Assembly: GCA_020152595.1 (NCBI GenBank)
Contig: JAIGNY010002795.1
Location: forward strand, 12,501 to 76,500
DNA: 64,000 bases
Direction of reading: 5' to 3'
DNA from: Chiridota heheva
Lineage: Eukaryota; Echinodermata; Holothuroidea; Apodida; Chiridotidae
Shown here: one piece after another, positions 1-12,100 of the stretch
Position numbering within the stretch: position 1 is the first letter of the stretch
Layout: every line of letters starts with the position of its first letter
Notes under the pieces: model-generated
What the model saw: the letters and a program-made list of their open reading frames with translations, nothing else
What the model was told of the DNA's origin: nothing
Databases searched by the model: none
Program-made: the position numbers and the translations under genes

Positions 1-2499
1 AGATTTACAATGTACAGTAATGTTAACTAAGTAAGGTGGATCTAGGCCCTACTGTAGTTATTGAAACCTAGTCTAGGCTCGGGATTATCGGGCAGTATGA
101 AAAAGGCTGAAGAATTCAAATTGCCAACTTAATCTATTCAAATTCAGACCTAGCTGTTAGGCCTACAAAAATGCTACATTCTTGTTGCTTATGGATTTGA
201 ATCATTTACCATCGTTTGGCGGTAATTTCTTTCACTGTAACCTATTTCTGTATGCTGACATTGTAGGATTGCTGTTGTTTACTGGTCTGCAGCTTCACGA
301 ACGCCACCAGTCTACATTCTTGCAAGACTCATATGCAAGTTAAAACTTTATTAACAAGAATTAAGCCTATAAATTGCTTCAAATTAGCTGCCCAAACCTA
401 CTTACAGTAATTCGCCTGGTGATTTGTTGTGTATACTGCTTTATTTAAACAACACTTGGCAAGGAATTCATGAATACTGGAAATGAAATAACCCATATTT
501 GGATATTTGTGAAGGGAACATTATTTATGCCAAACATAAGGTGAAGGGAAATAACTCACACACTAGCTCTATGACACATGCAATCATTGTTACAGTTGGG
601 CTCATTTTGTCAGGAAAAGCTATTAACTCTTATTATCAGTTTATGTGGTTCAACCCAATGAATTGGTAGTTTGCCATGCCCATCTCAAACCTGTTACCTT
701 TCTGGTGTTAAAGGGAACACATTAAACAGTTAAATAATTCAATTGTGTGTAGGGTAAAGAAAGAATTTTTTGTAAATAATACAGGAAATATACATCAATT
801 GACTTGAATAACTGGTACAGGTTACATGAAATGGTGTGTAAATTCAGGTTTTAAAAACAGATCACATTATTCTGCCATTAACTTCTATGAATCATTTCTA
901 TAAATTTGCATGTACATTTATGATACAGGAATTGGGACTTTATTGTGGAGGTAACAAATTTACAAGCTTTGACATCACAATTTTGATTTTCTGCAATGAT
1001 CACCTGTTTAAATTCAACTTTAACAACTGGTAATCAACTTTACAAACATTCCTGACAGTTTCCTTATGAGACATCTTCTGTGGATGAACATACTGCAATA
1101 AGTCCCCCACAGTTTTAGCTGAGATCACCAAACTTTGTGAAGTGATGTTGATGTACTGTAGGTATAGTTATGTCACAGTATGTTATTCTTTCACAATATG
1201 AGTTTTAAGAAAGAAACAGAAATCAACAAAATCTGAGGTTCTTCCTATGCAGTCTAACAACTATAGATCCCCATGGTTGTAAAGTGTGGCCTATATTCAA
1301 CTGAGGTAAACCTAGTAAAAGACAGTGTGATTTTGTATGTCTGTTTACTGCAAATGAAAGCCTGGTCTGCTGGTTTTAATGTTGAATTTTCACTTGGGGT
1401 TTGTATCCTTTTTTGGTTAGGCAGACAAAATTTTATGTATAAAAAGGGTACACTAAAATAACTATGTCATATCCCCATAACCTGATAATAGTATATTCCC
1501 CTGCCAAGAAAAATCATTATACTGTGCATGTGCCTGTAGTCAGAAAACATTTGGGAAGGGTATTGTGTACTACAAAATGATATACAGGTATTCAGCTCAC
1601 TGATATCTGGTACAAAATTAATTTACATTGCAAAAATATTTGTACTCTGTAGTACAGTCAATAATTTTGAACAATCATACAACATAAAAGTTGGAATACT
1701 ATTGCACTGTAATATTTTGTTCATTGGATACCAAGGCAAAAACAAATAAGAGCAGAACTAAAGATTGCCTATCAATGAGAAGAGAAATTGCATGAAGCAA
1801 AATTTTTAAAAGAGCTTTTTTATCTTCCCAACTTGAGAGCTTGAGAAACTTTTGCAAACAATTGAAAGCAACTTTAATAAGTAATACACATAGAATACAA
1901 AATGCAGGCTGCAACTAATAATTAATGTTGAACAGAAAAATGTGAATGAAAATGAAATGTGAATGAAACTGAAAACTTAATAGTTTATTAAAATAGAAAT
2001 AAAAGTAATAAATGAGCAATTTGATCTACTGTATTTCTACCTATCTAAACAAGTTAGCACTTAACTTACTTTTACTTTGTTTTATACACACCTATCTGCC
2101 AGTTGGTCAGTCTGTTTAGACTTTGTTTGATGGGTGTTTTGTTGATAACCAACTATAAAATTAATTAGACCTAGGCCTATATTGGTCTCATGCCCATCCA
2201 CCCTAGCTAACAATTGTAATGATGCGTCTCAAGCATAGCCTTTTTTTTATCATGACAGACATTTACAAGTCAATACCATGGTAATGTACATAGCCCTAAT
2301 ATTATGCTACCAAATTGCAAGTGGTTTCACTCAATGTAGACCTTAGTTACTTACACTAACATTACGAAGACTACATCCTGTTCATACATCACATGAGTAA
2401 CACAAAAATGTGCATTTTTGCACAAAAATGTGCATGTGCAAAATGTGCATTTTTGCACAAAAAGCTGTGAAATGACAAATTTTTCTACCAATTTTGACG
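1..2499. other. Upstream METAP1 intron or flank, no coding seen
   Basis: No exon is recognisable. The missing METAP1 N-terminus should contain Cys-rich zinc-finger residues ending in a Y-F-C-S-Q-like stretch just before the exon at 3036. I looked for it on the + strand and found nothing with a splice donor. The sequence is ordinary AT-rich DNA. A short self-similar patch at 2405-2464 repeats words of the type AAAATGTGCATTTTTGCAC, which are partly palindromic. The first METAP1 exon is probably outside the window. Confidence 0.5.
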
Positions 2500-2934
2500 A
2501 CTTTTTTTGCTTTCTTCTTGTTCTCACCTACTTTCTGGCTCCCCTGCTTCTCTCTGCCCTACATGCAACACCGATCTCTCGATCAAGCATATCCTCTTAA
2601 CCTGTCCCATATTCCTGAACTCCAGATCACACCTCTCCCCTTCCATCTCAATTTCCGATCTTTTCAAGAACAATCCTAACCTCCAAATTCATCACCTTTT
2701 TCCGCAACAGCAATTTATTCCACTTGATCTAAACCTCCCTTTCCTTCCCTTCTCTGCCTTACCTTCCTTTTATTACCTTAACTTCTTTCCCTTATTCACC
2801 TTCTCTCCCTCCTTCCCTCTATCCCACCTCTCATTCCTCTCTGTCCTAACTGAAGCACCTTAGTTTTTAACACCCTCTTGGCACATTTGACTCTTGACTG
2901 TCGCGGTGCCGTTAAACATCAACAAACCAAACCT
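2500..2934 (+). mobile_element. 5'-truncated LINE 3' end (family 1)
   Basis: An open frame up to the stop at 2861-2863 encodes the C-terminal tail typical of I-group non-LTR retrotransposon ORF2 proteins. It has a C-x2-C...H...C knuckle, read as LCPTCNTDLSIKHILLTCP, preceded by H-L-L-S-G-S. After the stop comes a 3' UTR with the words GGTGCCGTTAAAC and CAACAAACCAAACC, shared with the copies at 18541, 33581 and 45951. The reverse transcriptase is absent, as expected for a 5'-truncated insertion. Clade assignment (I/Nimb-like) is inference. Confidence 0.75.
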
Positions 2935-3035
2935 TCATGTTTTTTAGTGGATTTTAAATAAATTTAGCTCTAAGTTGCCTCTACCTGTTCATATAAACCT
3001 TTAATTTACATTTTCTTTCACAATTTCGTTTTTAG

Positions 3036-3182
3036 GAATGTTTCAAAAACAGTTGGAAGGACCATAAAAAGTTGCACAAACAAGAACGGGTGAAGCAGAA
3101 TTTGGTCATCCAGAATGATGCAGCACGGTTTAATCCATGGCCTGGATTTGTCTTCACTGGAAGTCTCAGGCCCTTCCCTCAG
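3036..3182 (+). CDS. METAP1: METAP1 exon: end of zinc finger and linker
   Basis: Phase 0 to phase 0, acceptor tttag, donor CAG/gtaggt. It starts [15 protein letters not shown], the last Cys and His pair of the MYND-like zinc finger that helps METAP1 sit on the ribosome. It continues with [17 protein letters not shown], matching the linker region before the catalytic domain. Confidence 0.93.
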
Positions 3183-6100
3183 GTAGGTCACACAGACATT
3201 CAGAGATGAGTAAGTCCCTGGTTTTGCTTTTTCGTAGGGGTGCCCTCCATTGGTTCCACCCTGCCTCTTTTCACTAAGCACTCAACATTTTGGTCACAAA
3301 AATACACTTTTGAGAAATATTTTGCCTTCTTTTAATAATAGGATTATAGTTCCCCAATACAAAAAGATGCAAGAACCCCTTTTTTTGTATAAATAACTCC
3401 CTTATTTACATTTCAAGTGCCTTTAAACCTGCCCTTAAAGTGCCCTTGATGCACTTTAAGGGCATCGATAAATGCCCCTTTTTGTTAGTGAAACTATTCT
3501 GACTGATATCAAGGACCATTAATGAGCCAAACAGGACAATTTCTTACTATGCTATTAATCTGTGTTCTCTGTATCCATGTTAGGTATTTAATTTATGTGG
3601 TTATGATTATTAAGTGTCTAAAGAAGTTGGCTTCTAAAACATTTTTAATTAAAAAAAATCTTCTGGTGAAGGGCGGGGTGGCCTAAAGAGGGTCGGGGTG
3701 AGGTATCCCTCTGAAACAGCAAAGTTAGGGCACTGTAATAATTCTTGCTTGCAGCCCTGGGACTCTGCTTGCATCTCTGGGACTCTGCTTGCAACCCTGG
3801 GACTCTGCTTGCAGCCCTGGGACTCTGCTTGCAGCCCTGGGACTCTGCTTGCAGCCCTGGGACTCTGCTTGCAGCCCTGGGATGCTGCTTGCAGCCCTGG
3901 GACTCTGCTTGCAGCCCTGGGACTCTGCTTGCAGCCCTGGGACTCTGCTTGCAGCCCTGGGACTCTGCTTGCAGCCCTGGGACTCTGCTTGCATCTCTGG
4001 GACTCTGCTTGCAATCCTGGAACTCTGCTTGCAACCCTGGGACTCTGCTTGTAGCCCTTGGACTCTGCTTGCAACCCTGGGACTCTGCTTGCAGCCCTTG
4101 GACTCTGCTTAGAGCCCTAGGACTCTGCTTGCAGCCCTGGGACTCTGCTTGCAGCCCTGGGACTCTGCTTGCAGCCCTGGGACTCTGCTTGCAGCCCTGG
4201 GACTCTGCTTGCAGCCCTGGGACTCTGCTTGCAGCCCTGGGACTCTGCTTGCAACCCTTGGACTCTGCAGAGATTGACAAATCACTTGTCTGGCTGCCTA
4301 AGGCAACCAAAAATCATATCCAGGTAACTATTACTTTTGCTGGGTGAGCCTTTTGGACAAACAAACTATTGGCACAGTTTGTAGGATATCAACATAAAAT
4401 GTCTGGACAACAAGACGTGCATTGTTAGTTGCCCCTTTAGGTTGACTTGTCCAACCCTGTCTGCTTGCAATTGTACCAGTAAATTACAGTAAATGCTAGA
4501 GTAAAATTGTACTGCTGAAAGATATTAAAGGTTTAGTTCAGGGGTCAAGCAAGTCCATCTTATAATTATATGAAAGAGGACTTCGAAAGAAACAAAATGG
4601 TGAAGAAACATTCAAAAATCCTGTTTTGTTAAGGATATATTTAAGTTTCAAGTTTGTTATAATTTGTGTAGAAACGACTGATTTCAGATTAGTTGTGATG
4701 TCATAGCCTCAGATTCCTTAAAGTCTTTATGTATTCTAGAATATTTTGTCCTGTGATTTTATGTCAGGAAAGTAGTCAAACAGAATCTATAGTAAGGGTA
4801 ATTATAATTTACCACCTGAAGAAAATTTGAGGGAAAATAATTCAAATAGTAAAAAAGTGAATTAAATATCATTAAAATACATCAACAATTGTTAAGAATG
4901 TGAGGATGAAGGCACCAAACGTCCATAGTAGACTTACTACACCAGTCATTTCTACACAGATAAGACAGAACTTTAAACTTGAATATCTGCTGAACAGAAT
5001 AAGATTTTTGAATGCTTTCTTCATTCACCATTGTGTTTCTTTTGAAGTCCTCTTCATATAAGATGGACTCACTTGACATCTGAACTAATCCTTTAAATGC
5101 AACAATTTAAAACATTTGTCATTGTTATATTTGACCAAATTAACTGAACTATATTATACCTTGCTCTTGCATTTATTTTTAGAGTGAAAAGAGAGAGATT
5201 CCAGATGGTATTTTGAAACCAGATTATGCAGACCATCCTGATGGTAAAGTTTGTACAATTTTGATACATATTACTTATCACATCTATAGCTGTTTTAACT
5301 GTTTTGGGATGAAGCTACTGTAGAGAGAACTTTGAAGGAAGATTCATAATATAAGAGGGGGAGGGAGGGGGCAGAAGAAGGGGTAGAGAAGAAAAGACCA
5401 TCTCAAATTGTCTGATTATGAAAAAAATGTCAAATTAGATACCAATCATTGTAAACAAATTTTACTACTGAGGATATTAAAGGTTTAGTTCAGGGGTCAA
5501 ATCTTATATCCATCTTATAGTCCATCTTATATGAAAGAGGACTTTGAAAGAAACAAAAGGGTTTAGAAAGCATTCAAAAATCTTGTTCTGTTAAGGAGAT
5601 ATTTAAGTTTCAAGTTTGTTATAATTTGTGTAGAAATGACTGAATTCAGATTAGTTGTGATGTCAGTTTCCTCAAAGTTTTATGTATTCTATAATATTTT
5701 GTCTTGTGATTTTATGTCAGGAAAGTAGTCAAACAGAATCTCTAGTAAGGGTAATTATAATTTACCACCTGAAGAAAGTTTGAGAAAAAAAATTCAAGTA
5801 GTAAAAAGTCAGGTGTCAAGTACTTACCTGACTTGGGTTTTCGACATGCACAATTTTGTTTGTATAGCTGAGAGATGAAAGAAATGCAAATTATTTTGTG
5901 AAATTTTTGTTCATTTGCAATTTCTTTGAAATTTTGGATTTCTAAAAATTTGTTTCAATTTGCCCTTTACATGTGATATTTTTGATGTCATGAGAAAAGC
6001 AATATTAGGGTTAATACATTATGGTAATTTATCTGTGACATCACTAATAATCATTGATAATTTTCTGTTTATTTTCAGGTTATCCACAAAGTGAAATGGT

Positions 6101-9100
6101 TTTAAAGGGATCAACACAAATAAAAGTTCTGAATGCAGAGGAAAGAGAGACTTTGCGAGAGTCATGCAAGGTAACGAAGAAATATATATATATATATATT
6201 TTTTGTCATTTTATATCAGTGAATAAAAAGTGGTAGGACACATGGTTCACAGATTTCTCATGTATCTTTGATTCTGTCTTTACAGTTAGGTCGTGAAGTA
6301 CTAGACGTAGCGGCAGCTATGATCAGACCTGGTATTACTACAGATGAAGTAGATGAAGCGGTACACAAGGCGTGTATAGAACGTAACTGCTACCCATCAC
6401 CTTTGAACTACAGAAACTTCCCCAAATCATGCTGCACGTAAGTACAAACAGGGTGGAAGTCAATCAGTCTAATGACAGAGGCATGTGAAGCAGTGCTAAG
6501 GAGGCAGAAACTCCCCCTCCCACCCAGAACCCACCCCCTGACCCACCCCACCCCACCCACCCTGATCCCCCACCCACCCCTCCCCCCCCATTTCCCACAC
6601 CCCTGAAAGCTGCAGCAGAAAAATATTTATGCAGTGGTCACGGTGAGACTTGAGCACTTGCATGATAGCCGCGTACATTTCCTTTACACCATGTAGTCGT
6701 TAAAATTGGAGAGGTGAAATATAATTCTTATAAGAAAGGTTCTAAATAGAAGGGGTATGCCTTTATTTATATATTAAATGTAAGAAAATTTCAAGCACTT
6801 TTGAACGGGGGTTCAACGAAGCATGTGCGATGTACGGTTTGGGTACACGATATTTTGAAGGAAAGGGTCAAAAGTGGCGGAAATTTATGAAATTTTGCAG
6901 AAATTTCTCCATAACAAAAGATTGCAGGTAGGGCTTATAAAAATTAAACCAGAAACCAATACTATCATGTCTTAGGACTTGCATGTTTGATTTTAAAGCA
7001 AAAATGTGATCTTGAAGTTATTGTAAGATTTAAAAAGAAAAAAAACCTTTTTTTTTTTGTGGAAATTTTTTAGCAATTTTTGAGTTTTACCCTTTTCAAT
7101 ATACTTTTCTCAAAATTATGTAATTTAACCTTTATAAAAAAGTTACATTTTGTGAAAGAAATATCCAAGTACTTCAAAATGATACCAAGATTACTCTTAT
7201 AAAGTCCCGATTTTATTTTAAAGAAAAAGATGGTTTGAAAACGGTGATACTTGCTGCATGGTAGAGTAAGGGTTAAACAAGGTTTTTTTTTTTTTTTTTG
7301 CGGCTGCACTTCTACCTCTAAAACTTAAAAGTACCATAGTTGTCTCTGACCTGTCATCTTTTGAAGTTTTATTTTGAGAATCGTACCACATCCTGTTCTC
7401 GTGTCTTTTTCTATTATATCAATGACTGTTGATGCATGAAACATTTTATTTTTACTATACATAGATCCGTAAATGAAGTAATTTGTCATGGTATACCCGA
7501 CAAGCGCCCTTTGGAGGAAGGAGATATTTGTAATGGTGAGTATGTAATGTAGTGCAATTTATTCCTAACTAAATTGATTTCCAAAATGATGGTAATATTT
7601 ATAGAAATTTACAACAAGATTGTTTTTTAAAATGATGTTACCAGTACACACATAAATTTACTCTGCAACTTTTAACACACTCCAAACACCACAAAATTGA
7701 ATCATCCCTTAAAGGAATATTCCCATCTTTTTAAAGAAATATTTCCATGTTTTTAAAGAAATATTCCCATGTTTTTAAAGAAATATTTCCATGTTTTTAA
7801 AGGAATATTTCCATGTTTTAAAGAAATATTCCCATGTTTTAAAGGAATATTCCCATGTTTTTTTGTAACCTTTTTTAAGAAAGAGAAAAATATCAGAAAC
7901 AATTTAGTACAAATATCATGTTGATATATTATTTTACCAGGAAATATTCAAATTTTAAGGTTTACAAAAATTTCAGTAAATGAATAGGAAAAGGCTCAGT
8001 ATGACATCACAGCAACACATTCTCCCACAAATTTGATGTATTTCATTAAAATCTATCATTCTTTTTATTAGTAAAACCTGCTAGAAAAATAAATTGATGA
8101 AAGTTAGGTATTTATATACATTGCCAAATGAACGCTACATCAATAACTTTTGGAAATTTGTTTCTAATCATACAGAAACTACAAATAGCGTGCAAAGAAA
8201 TACATAAACATTTGCAATGGCATTGCCTTTATGACATCATCAAACACAAATTCAACTTACTGTACAAAAACTTTAAAATGCACTTGGGAAATCTTTAAAA
8301 ATCCATATCTCCTGAATGGAATATGATATCAACCGGATTTTGTACCAACTTGGCTCTAAAAGTATACTCTTTCAAATAATATTTGACAAAAAAAACATGG
8401 GAATATTCCTTTAATATCATGAAAGAAATGAACATAAAAACACGCCTTACATGTAGTTTATTACTGAAGATAAAAGGAGGTTCAGTTGATGTACCGTCCA
8501 ACTGAGATTCTGGAGGTTGCAGGTTCGAGTCTAACAAGATTCAACTAGGGGATTTGTTCACAGACAGATATGACTGCCATCATGGGCAGAAGTATGTTGT
8601 CTGCATCATCGGCTCCTCATCCAGCTATTGGGAGAAGTGGACAGTGAGCCCATCCATTGAATGAGGTTGTTAAATGACAGTCTTCACGGCAGAGCAGTCT
8701 GGTTCTCTGAAAACTACCGAAGAAAAGAAGCGTGAAAACGTGCTGTTCATTCACTTCCCGTTGCAGTCCAGCCAATTGATGTTTGAAACGTAATTCAGAA
8801 AGAAAGGATATTTTGCATCATTGGGAACCTGAATACATATTTATTCAACTTTATTTTAAGTAGTGTATTATATCTTAAATGCATATATAATTACCTGCAG
8901 TTTCTAAAGCTATTCTATTTATCTGTTTTTATGTTATGCTGTTGCTAGCTCAAAGTAATCTATTCAATAATTTATTTGTTAATATAGTTTGTAATTAATT
9001 AAATTGGTAGATATGTTTAAAACAGCCTCTATTTTCAAAATGGTGGGTATGCGAAGCATAATGCTAACCTATGTAATGGCGATTTTGTCTGGCCGTCCAC

Positions 9101-12100
9101 AGTTTTTCCTGAGATTTCTTCAGTTTTTTGAGAATTTCTCAGAAAATGTTAAAGATTCTTCAGAGCTCCTCAAAAGATTAAAGTTTCTTCAGATATCCAT
9201 ATGGAAGGTTAGAATTTCCTTACAAAATGTTTAAAGTTTTTCAGAGACACTTAAGACAGATTAAAGACTTAAAAGTCTATTTTCCTTAGAAGATAACTGT
9301 AAAATGATATAATTTTCCAATATTCTCTAGAGATCATCAAGCATTTTCTCTCATAGCACTGGAGATTTAAAATCCTTAAAATTATTCAAAATATTTGGGC
9401 ACCAACGGTTGTATCAGCCATGATTATTAAACTCCGCCTTTATTATTGTGTTCATTTGCATAAAGTTGCTACAGTATATGAACTGGCCAGACTTTTTTAT
9501 TTAGTATGCTCAGTTAGAAAGTGTGACAGGATGTGACTGCATATGGATAAGAGAGGGATGCCATGTGGGACATGGATGGGGCCATGTAGGACATGTGATA
9601 TAATATATACCGTGTGGTATACACCAAGGGCTATATCAGGCATAATTATTTGACTCCGCCTTTTTTCCTTATTCAACAACTCATTTGCATATAAGTTATT
9701 ATATGAAGTGACACTTTCATACATAGTATGCTCAATCAGGGACTGGACTGGGATGAGACTTCTTATAGAGCTTATGGGATGTCATGGAACATGGGGTGGG
9801 ATGCCATGTGGGACATTGGGTGGGAAAGAGCCGGGGTGGGATGCCATGTGGGACATGGGGTGGGATGTCATGTGGGACATGGGGTGGGATGCCATGGAAC
9901 GGGGTAGGATATATGGTGGAATGCCATGCAAGACATAGGGTGGCAGGACATAGGGTGGAATGCCATGGGATGGGATGTCATGTGGGACATGGGGTGGGAT
10001 GCCATGTGGGACATGGGGTGGGATGCTACAAGTAACACAGTGTGACATAGGTTGGGATGCCATGTGTGTCATAGGGTTGAGGGTATGTGGGACATATGGT
10101 AGAAGGCCATGTGGACATGGGATGTGATGCCATGTGGAACATAAAGTAGGATGTCATTGGTACATTAGGAGGGATACCATGTGGAACATATAGTGGTATC
10201 TAATGTGGGACATAAGGTGGGATGCCATGTGGGACATTAGGTGGGAAGCCACTGATGCGGGGGAACATACAGAGGGATGCCATTGGGACATAGGGAAAGA
10301 TGCCATGCGGGACACAGGAAGGGATGCCATGTGGGACATAGGAAGGGATGTCATGTGGTATATATGGTTGGATTATTGTGGGACATACATGTAGGATGGG
10401 ATCCATGTGGGACATAAGGTGGGATACCATGTGGGTCATAAGGTGGAATGCCATGTGAGACATACTGTATGGTGGAATGCCATTGGGAGGTGGTGGAATG
10501 CCATGTGGGACAAGGCATGGGATGGGATGTCATCTGGGACATGGGGTGGGATGTCATTTGGCACATGGGGTAGGATCCATGTTGGACATAAGGTGGGATG
10601 ACATGTGGGTCATAGGATGGGATGCCATGTGGGACCTATGGTGGAATGCCATGTGGGACAAGGGTTGGGATGGGATGTCATGTGGGACATTGGATGGGAT
10701 GCCATCTGGGACATTCGATGCCATGTGGGACATTCGATGCCATGTGGGACTTAGTGTGAGATGCTATTTTTATAATTGCCTGGGTCATGATATGGGTGTC
10801 AATTTGCATTGGCATGCAAACCATCATGACTTGTCCTTCTCTTTAAAAATTTGTTCCAGCAAATCATAACCACAAACTTACTGCAGCAAATAGTGAGACC
10901 ACTTTATCTTAATTAAAATAACCACAGAATAAGGACTTCATCCATTGCTAATATGATACTCAGCACCAACTTCCACAACTACTAAGGTTTTCAGAATAAA
11001 GAAAATAAAGAGGAAAAATCTGACCCGACCTGGTTATGTATTAGGTCGGGTCTGACTGTTTGAAACTTTAGGGAGCACAACAACTAATGTGAATCTAGTT
11101 ATATTAATTGTCATTGATTAGCATCTTCATTGTAAATGTTTTTTTGTTGAGAGCTTTTTATATTATATATACACATAACTGTTGATTTATCTTAACTTTT
11201 ATGCATATTCTTTATTATGAATTATTTTGTGATTTTCCTGTTATTTAATGTCATGTAATGTCAAGTTGCATATAAACAAATAAATGAAATGAAATAACAA
11301 CACTGATCCAATGCTAAACAGTTCTGGGCTTTGGCATTTTTCTAGTAATATGAATATTCATTATGATTCTGATTTCTTTTACAGTTGATATATCGGTGTA
11401 TTACAAAGGTTTCCATGCCGATTTGAATGAAACATTTTTCGTAGGGAAGGTTGATGAGAAGAGTGAAGAGCTAGTACGGGTCACATACGAAGCTTTGATG
11501 GAGGCTATCAATATAAGTAAGATACCACCTGTTGCTTTTATCCCTATTTATTTTCATCCTGTTATGTATCAAGAGTATTTTTTCTTTTGAAGTTAAAACC
11601 TTGAAGTCTTTACCAGAAGAGAGTCTAAATTGCATTTTGGGTGATGGAGGGGGGGGGGGGAGGGGGAATAAGGGGGGGTGGTGAAGATTTAACCATGTAT
11701 TCCTTTCTGAAAAAACACCTCTTTTATGGCATTGTTTCGTATATGGCTTTCAAAAAGTTGGGTGCAGGAGAAGGCTGTATCCATATATGTGGAGGTATTA
11801 AGCCCAAATATATCGTCACAAATAGAGTCCAGAAATCTTGTTGCAACAATTGGTCTGTGAAGCACATGTAGTATCCAGTAGAATTTATTTCTCTCTTTCT
11901 GAGCTGCAAGTATTTTAGTTTCAAGATAATTTAAAGGAGTGCTCGACAGAAAAAAGTGTTTTTTTATTAATCAACTATGACGACGAAACTGTTTTAGTTT
12001 ACCAACTGGGCTCCACAGCTGCAGGCCGTGCTACAAAGTCAACAACAAAAGGATACAAGCACAAATGGACAAGGAATGAGCATGGACAATTACTTTATTG

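Noticed and set aside
240..262. Y-F-C reading near 253 as the missing METAP1 zinc-finger exon
   Set aside because: It lacks the following S-Q with a splice donor and the frame upstream is closed by a stop.
2507..2863. 118-residue frame as a host gene
   Set aside because: Its Cys-His knuckle and its 3' tail recur in other LINE copies in the window, so it is a retrotransposon remnant.
3645..4347. Long open frames (up to about 220 residues) over the 20-bp array on both strands
   Set aside because: The unit has no stop in any phase, so frames stay open by chance. They consist only of the repeat and have no splice or flanking coding support.
8465..8540. A true tRNA gene around the box B-like GGTTCGAGTCT
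   Set aside because: No acceptor stem pairing or anticodon arm could be drawn. At most it is a SINE head.
9546..10765. Repeated Gly/Met/Trp/Cys-rich peptides across the 9.5-10.8-kb array
   Set aside because: They arise from the minisatellite word and break irregularly. The mirrored copy at 46.5 kb gives different frames.
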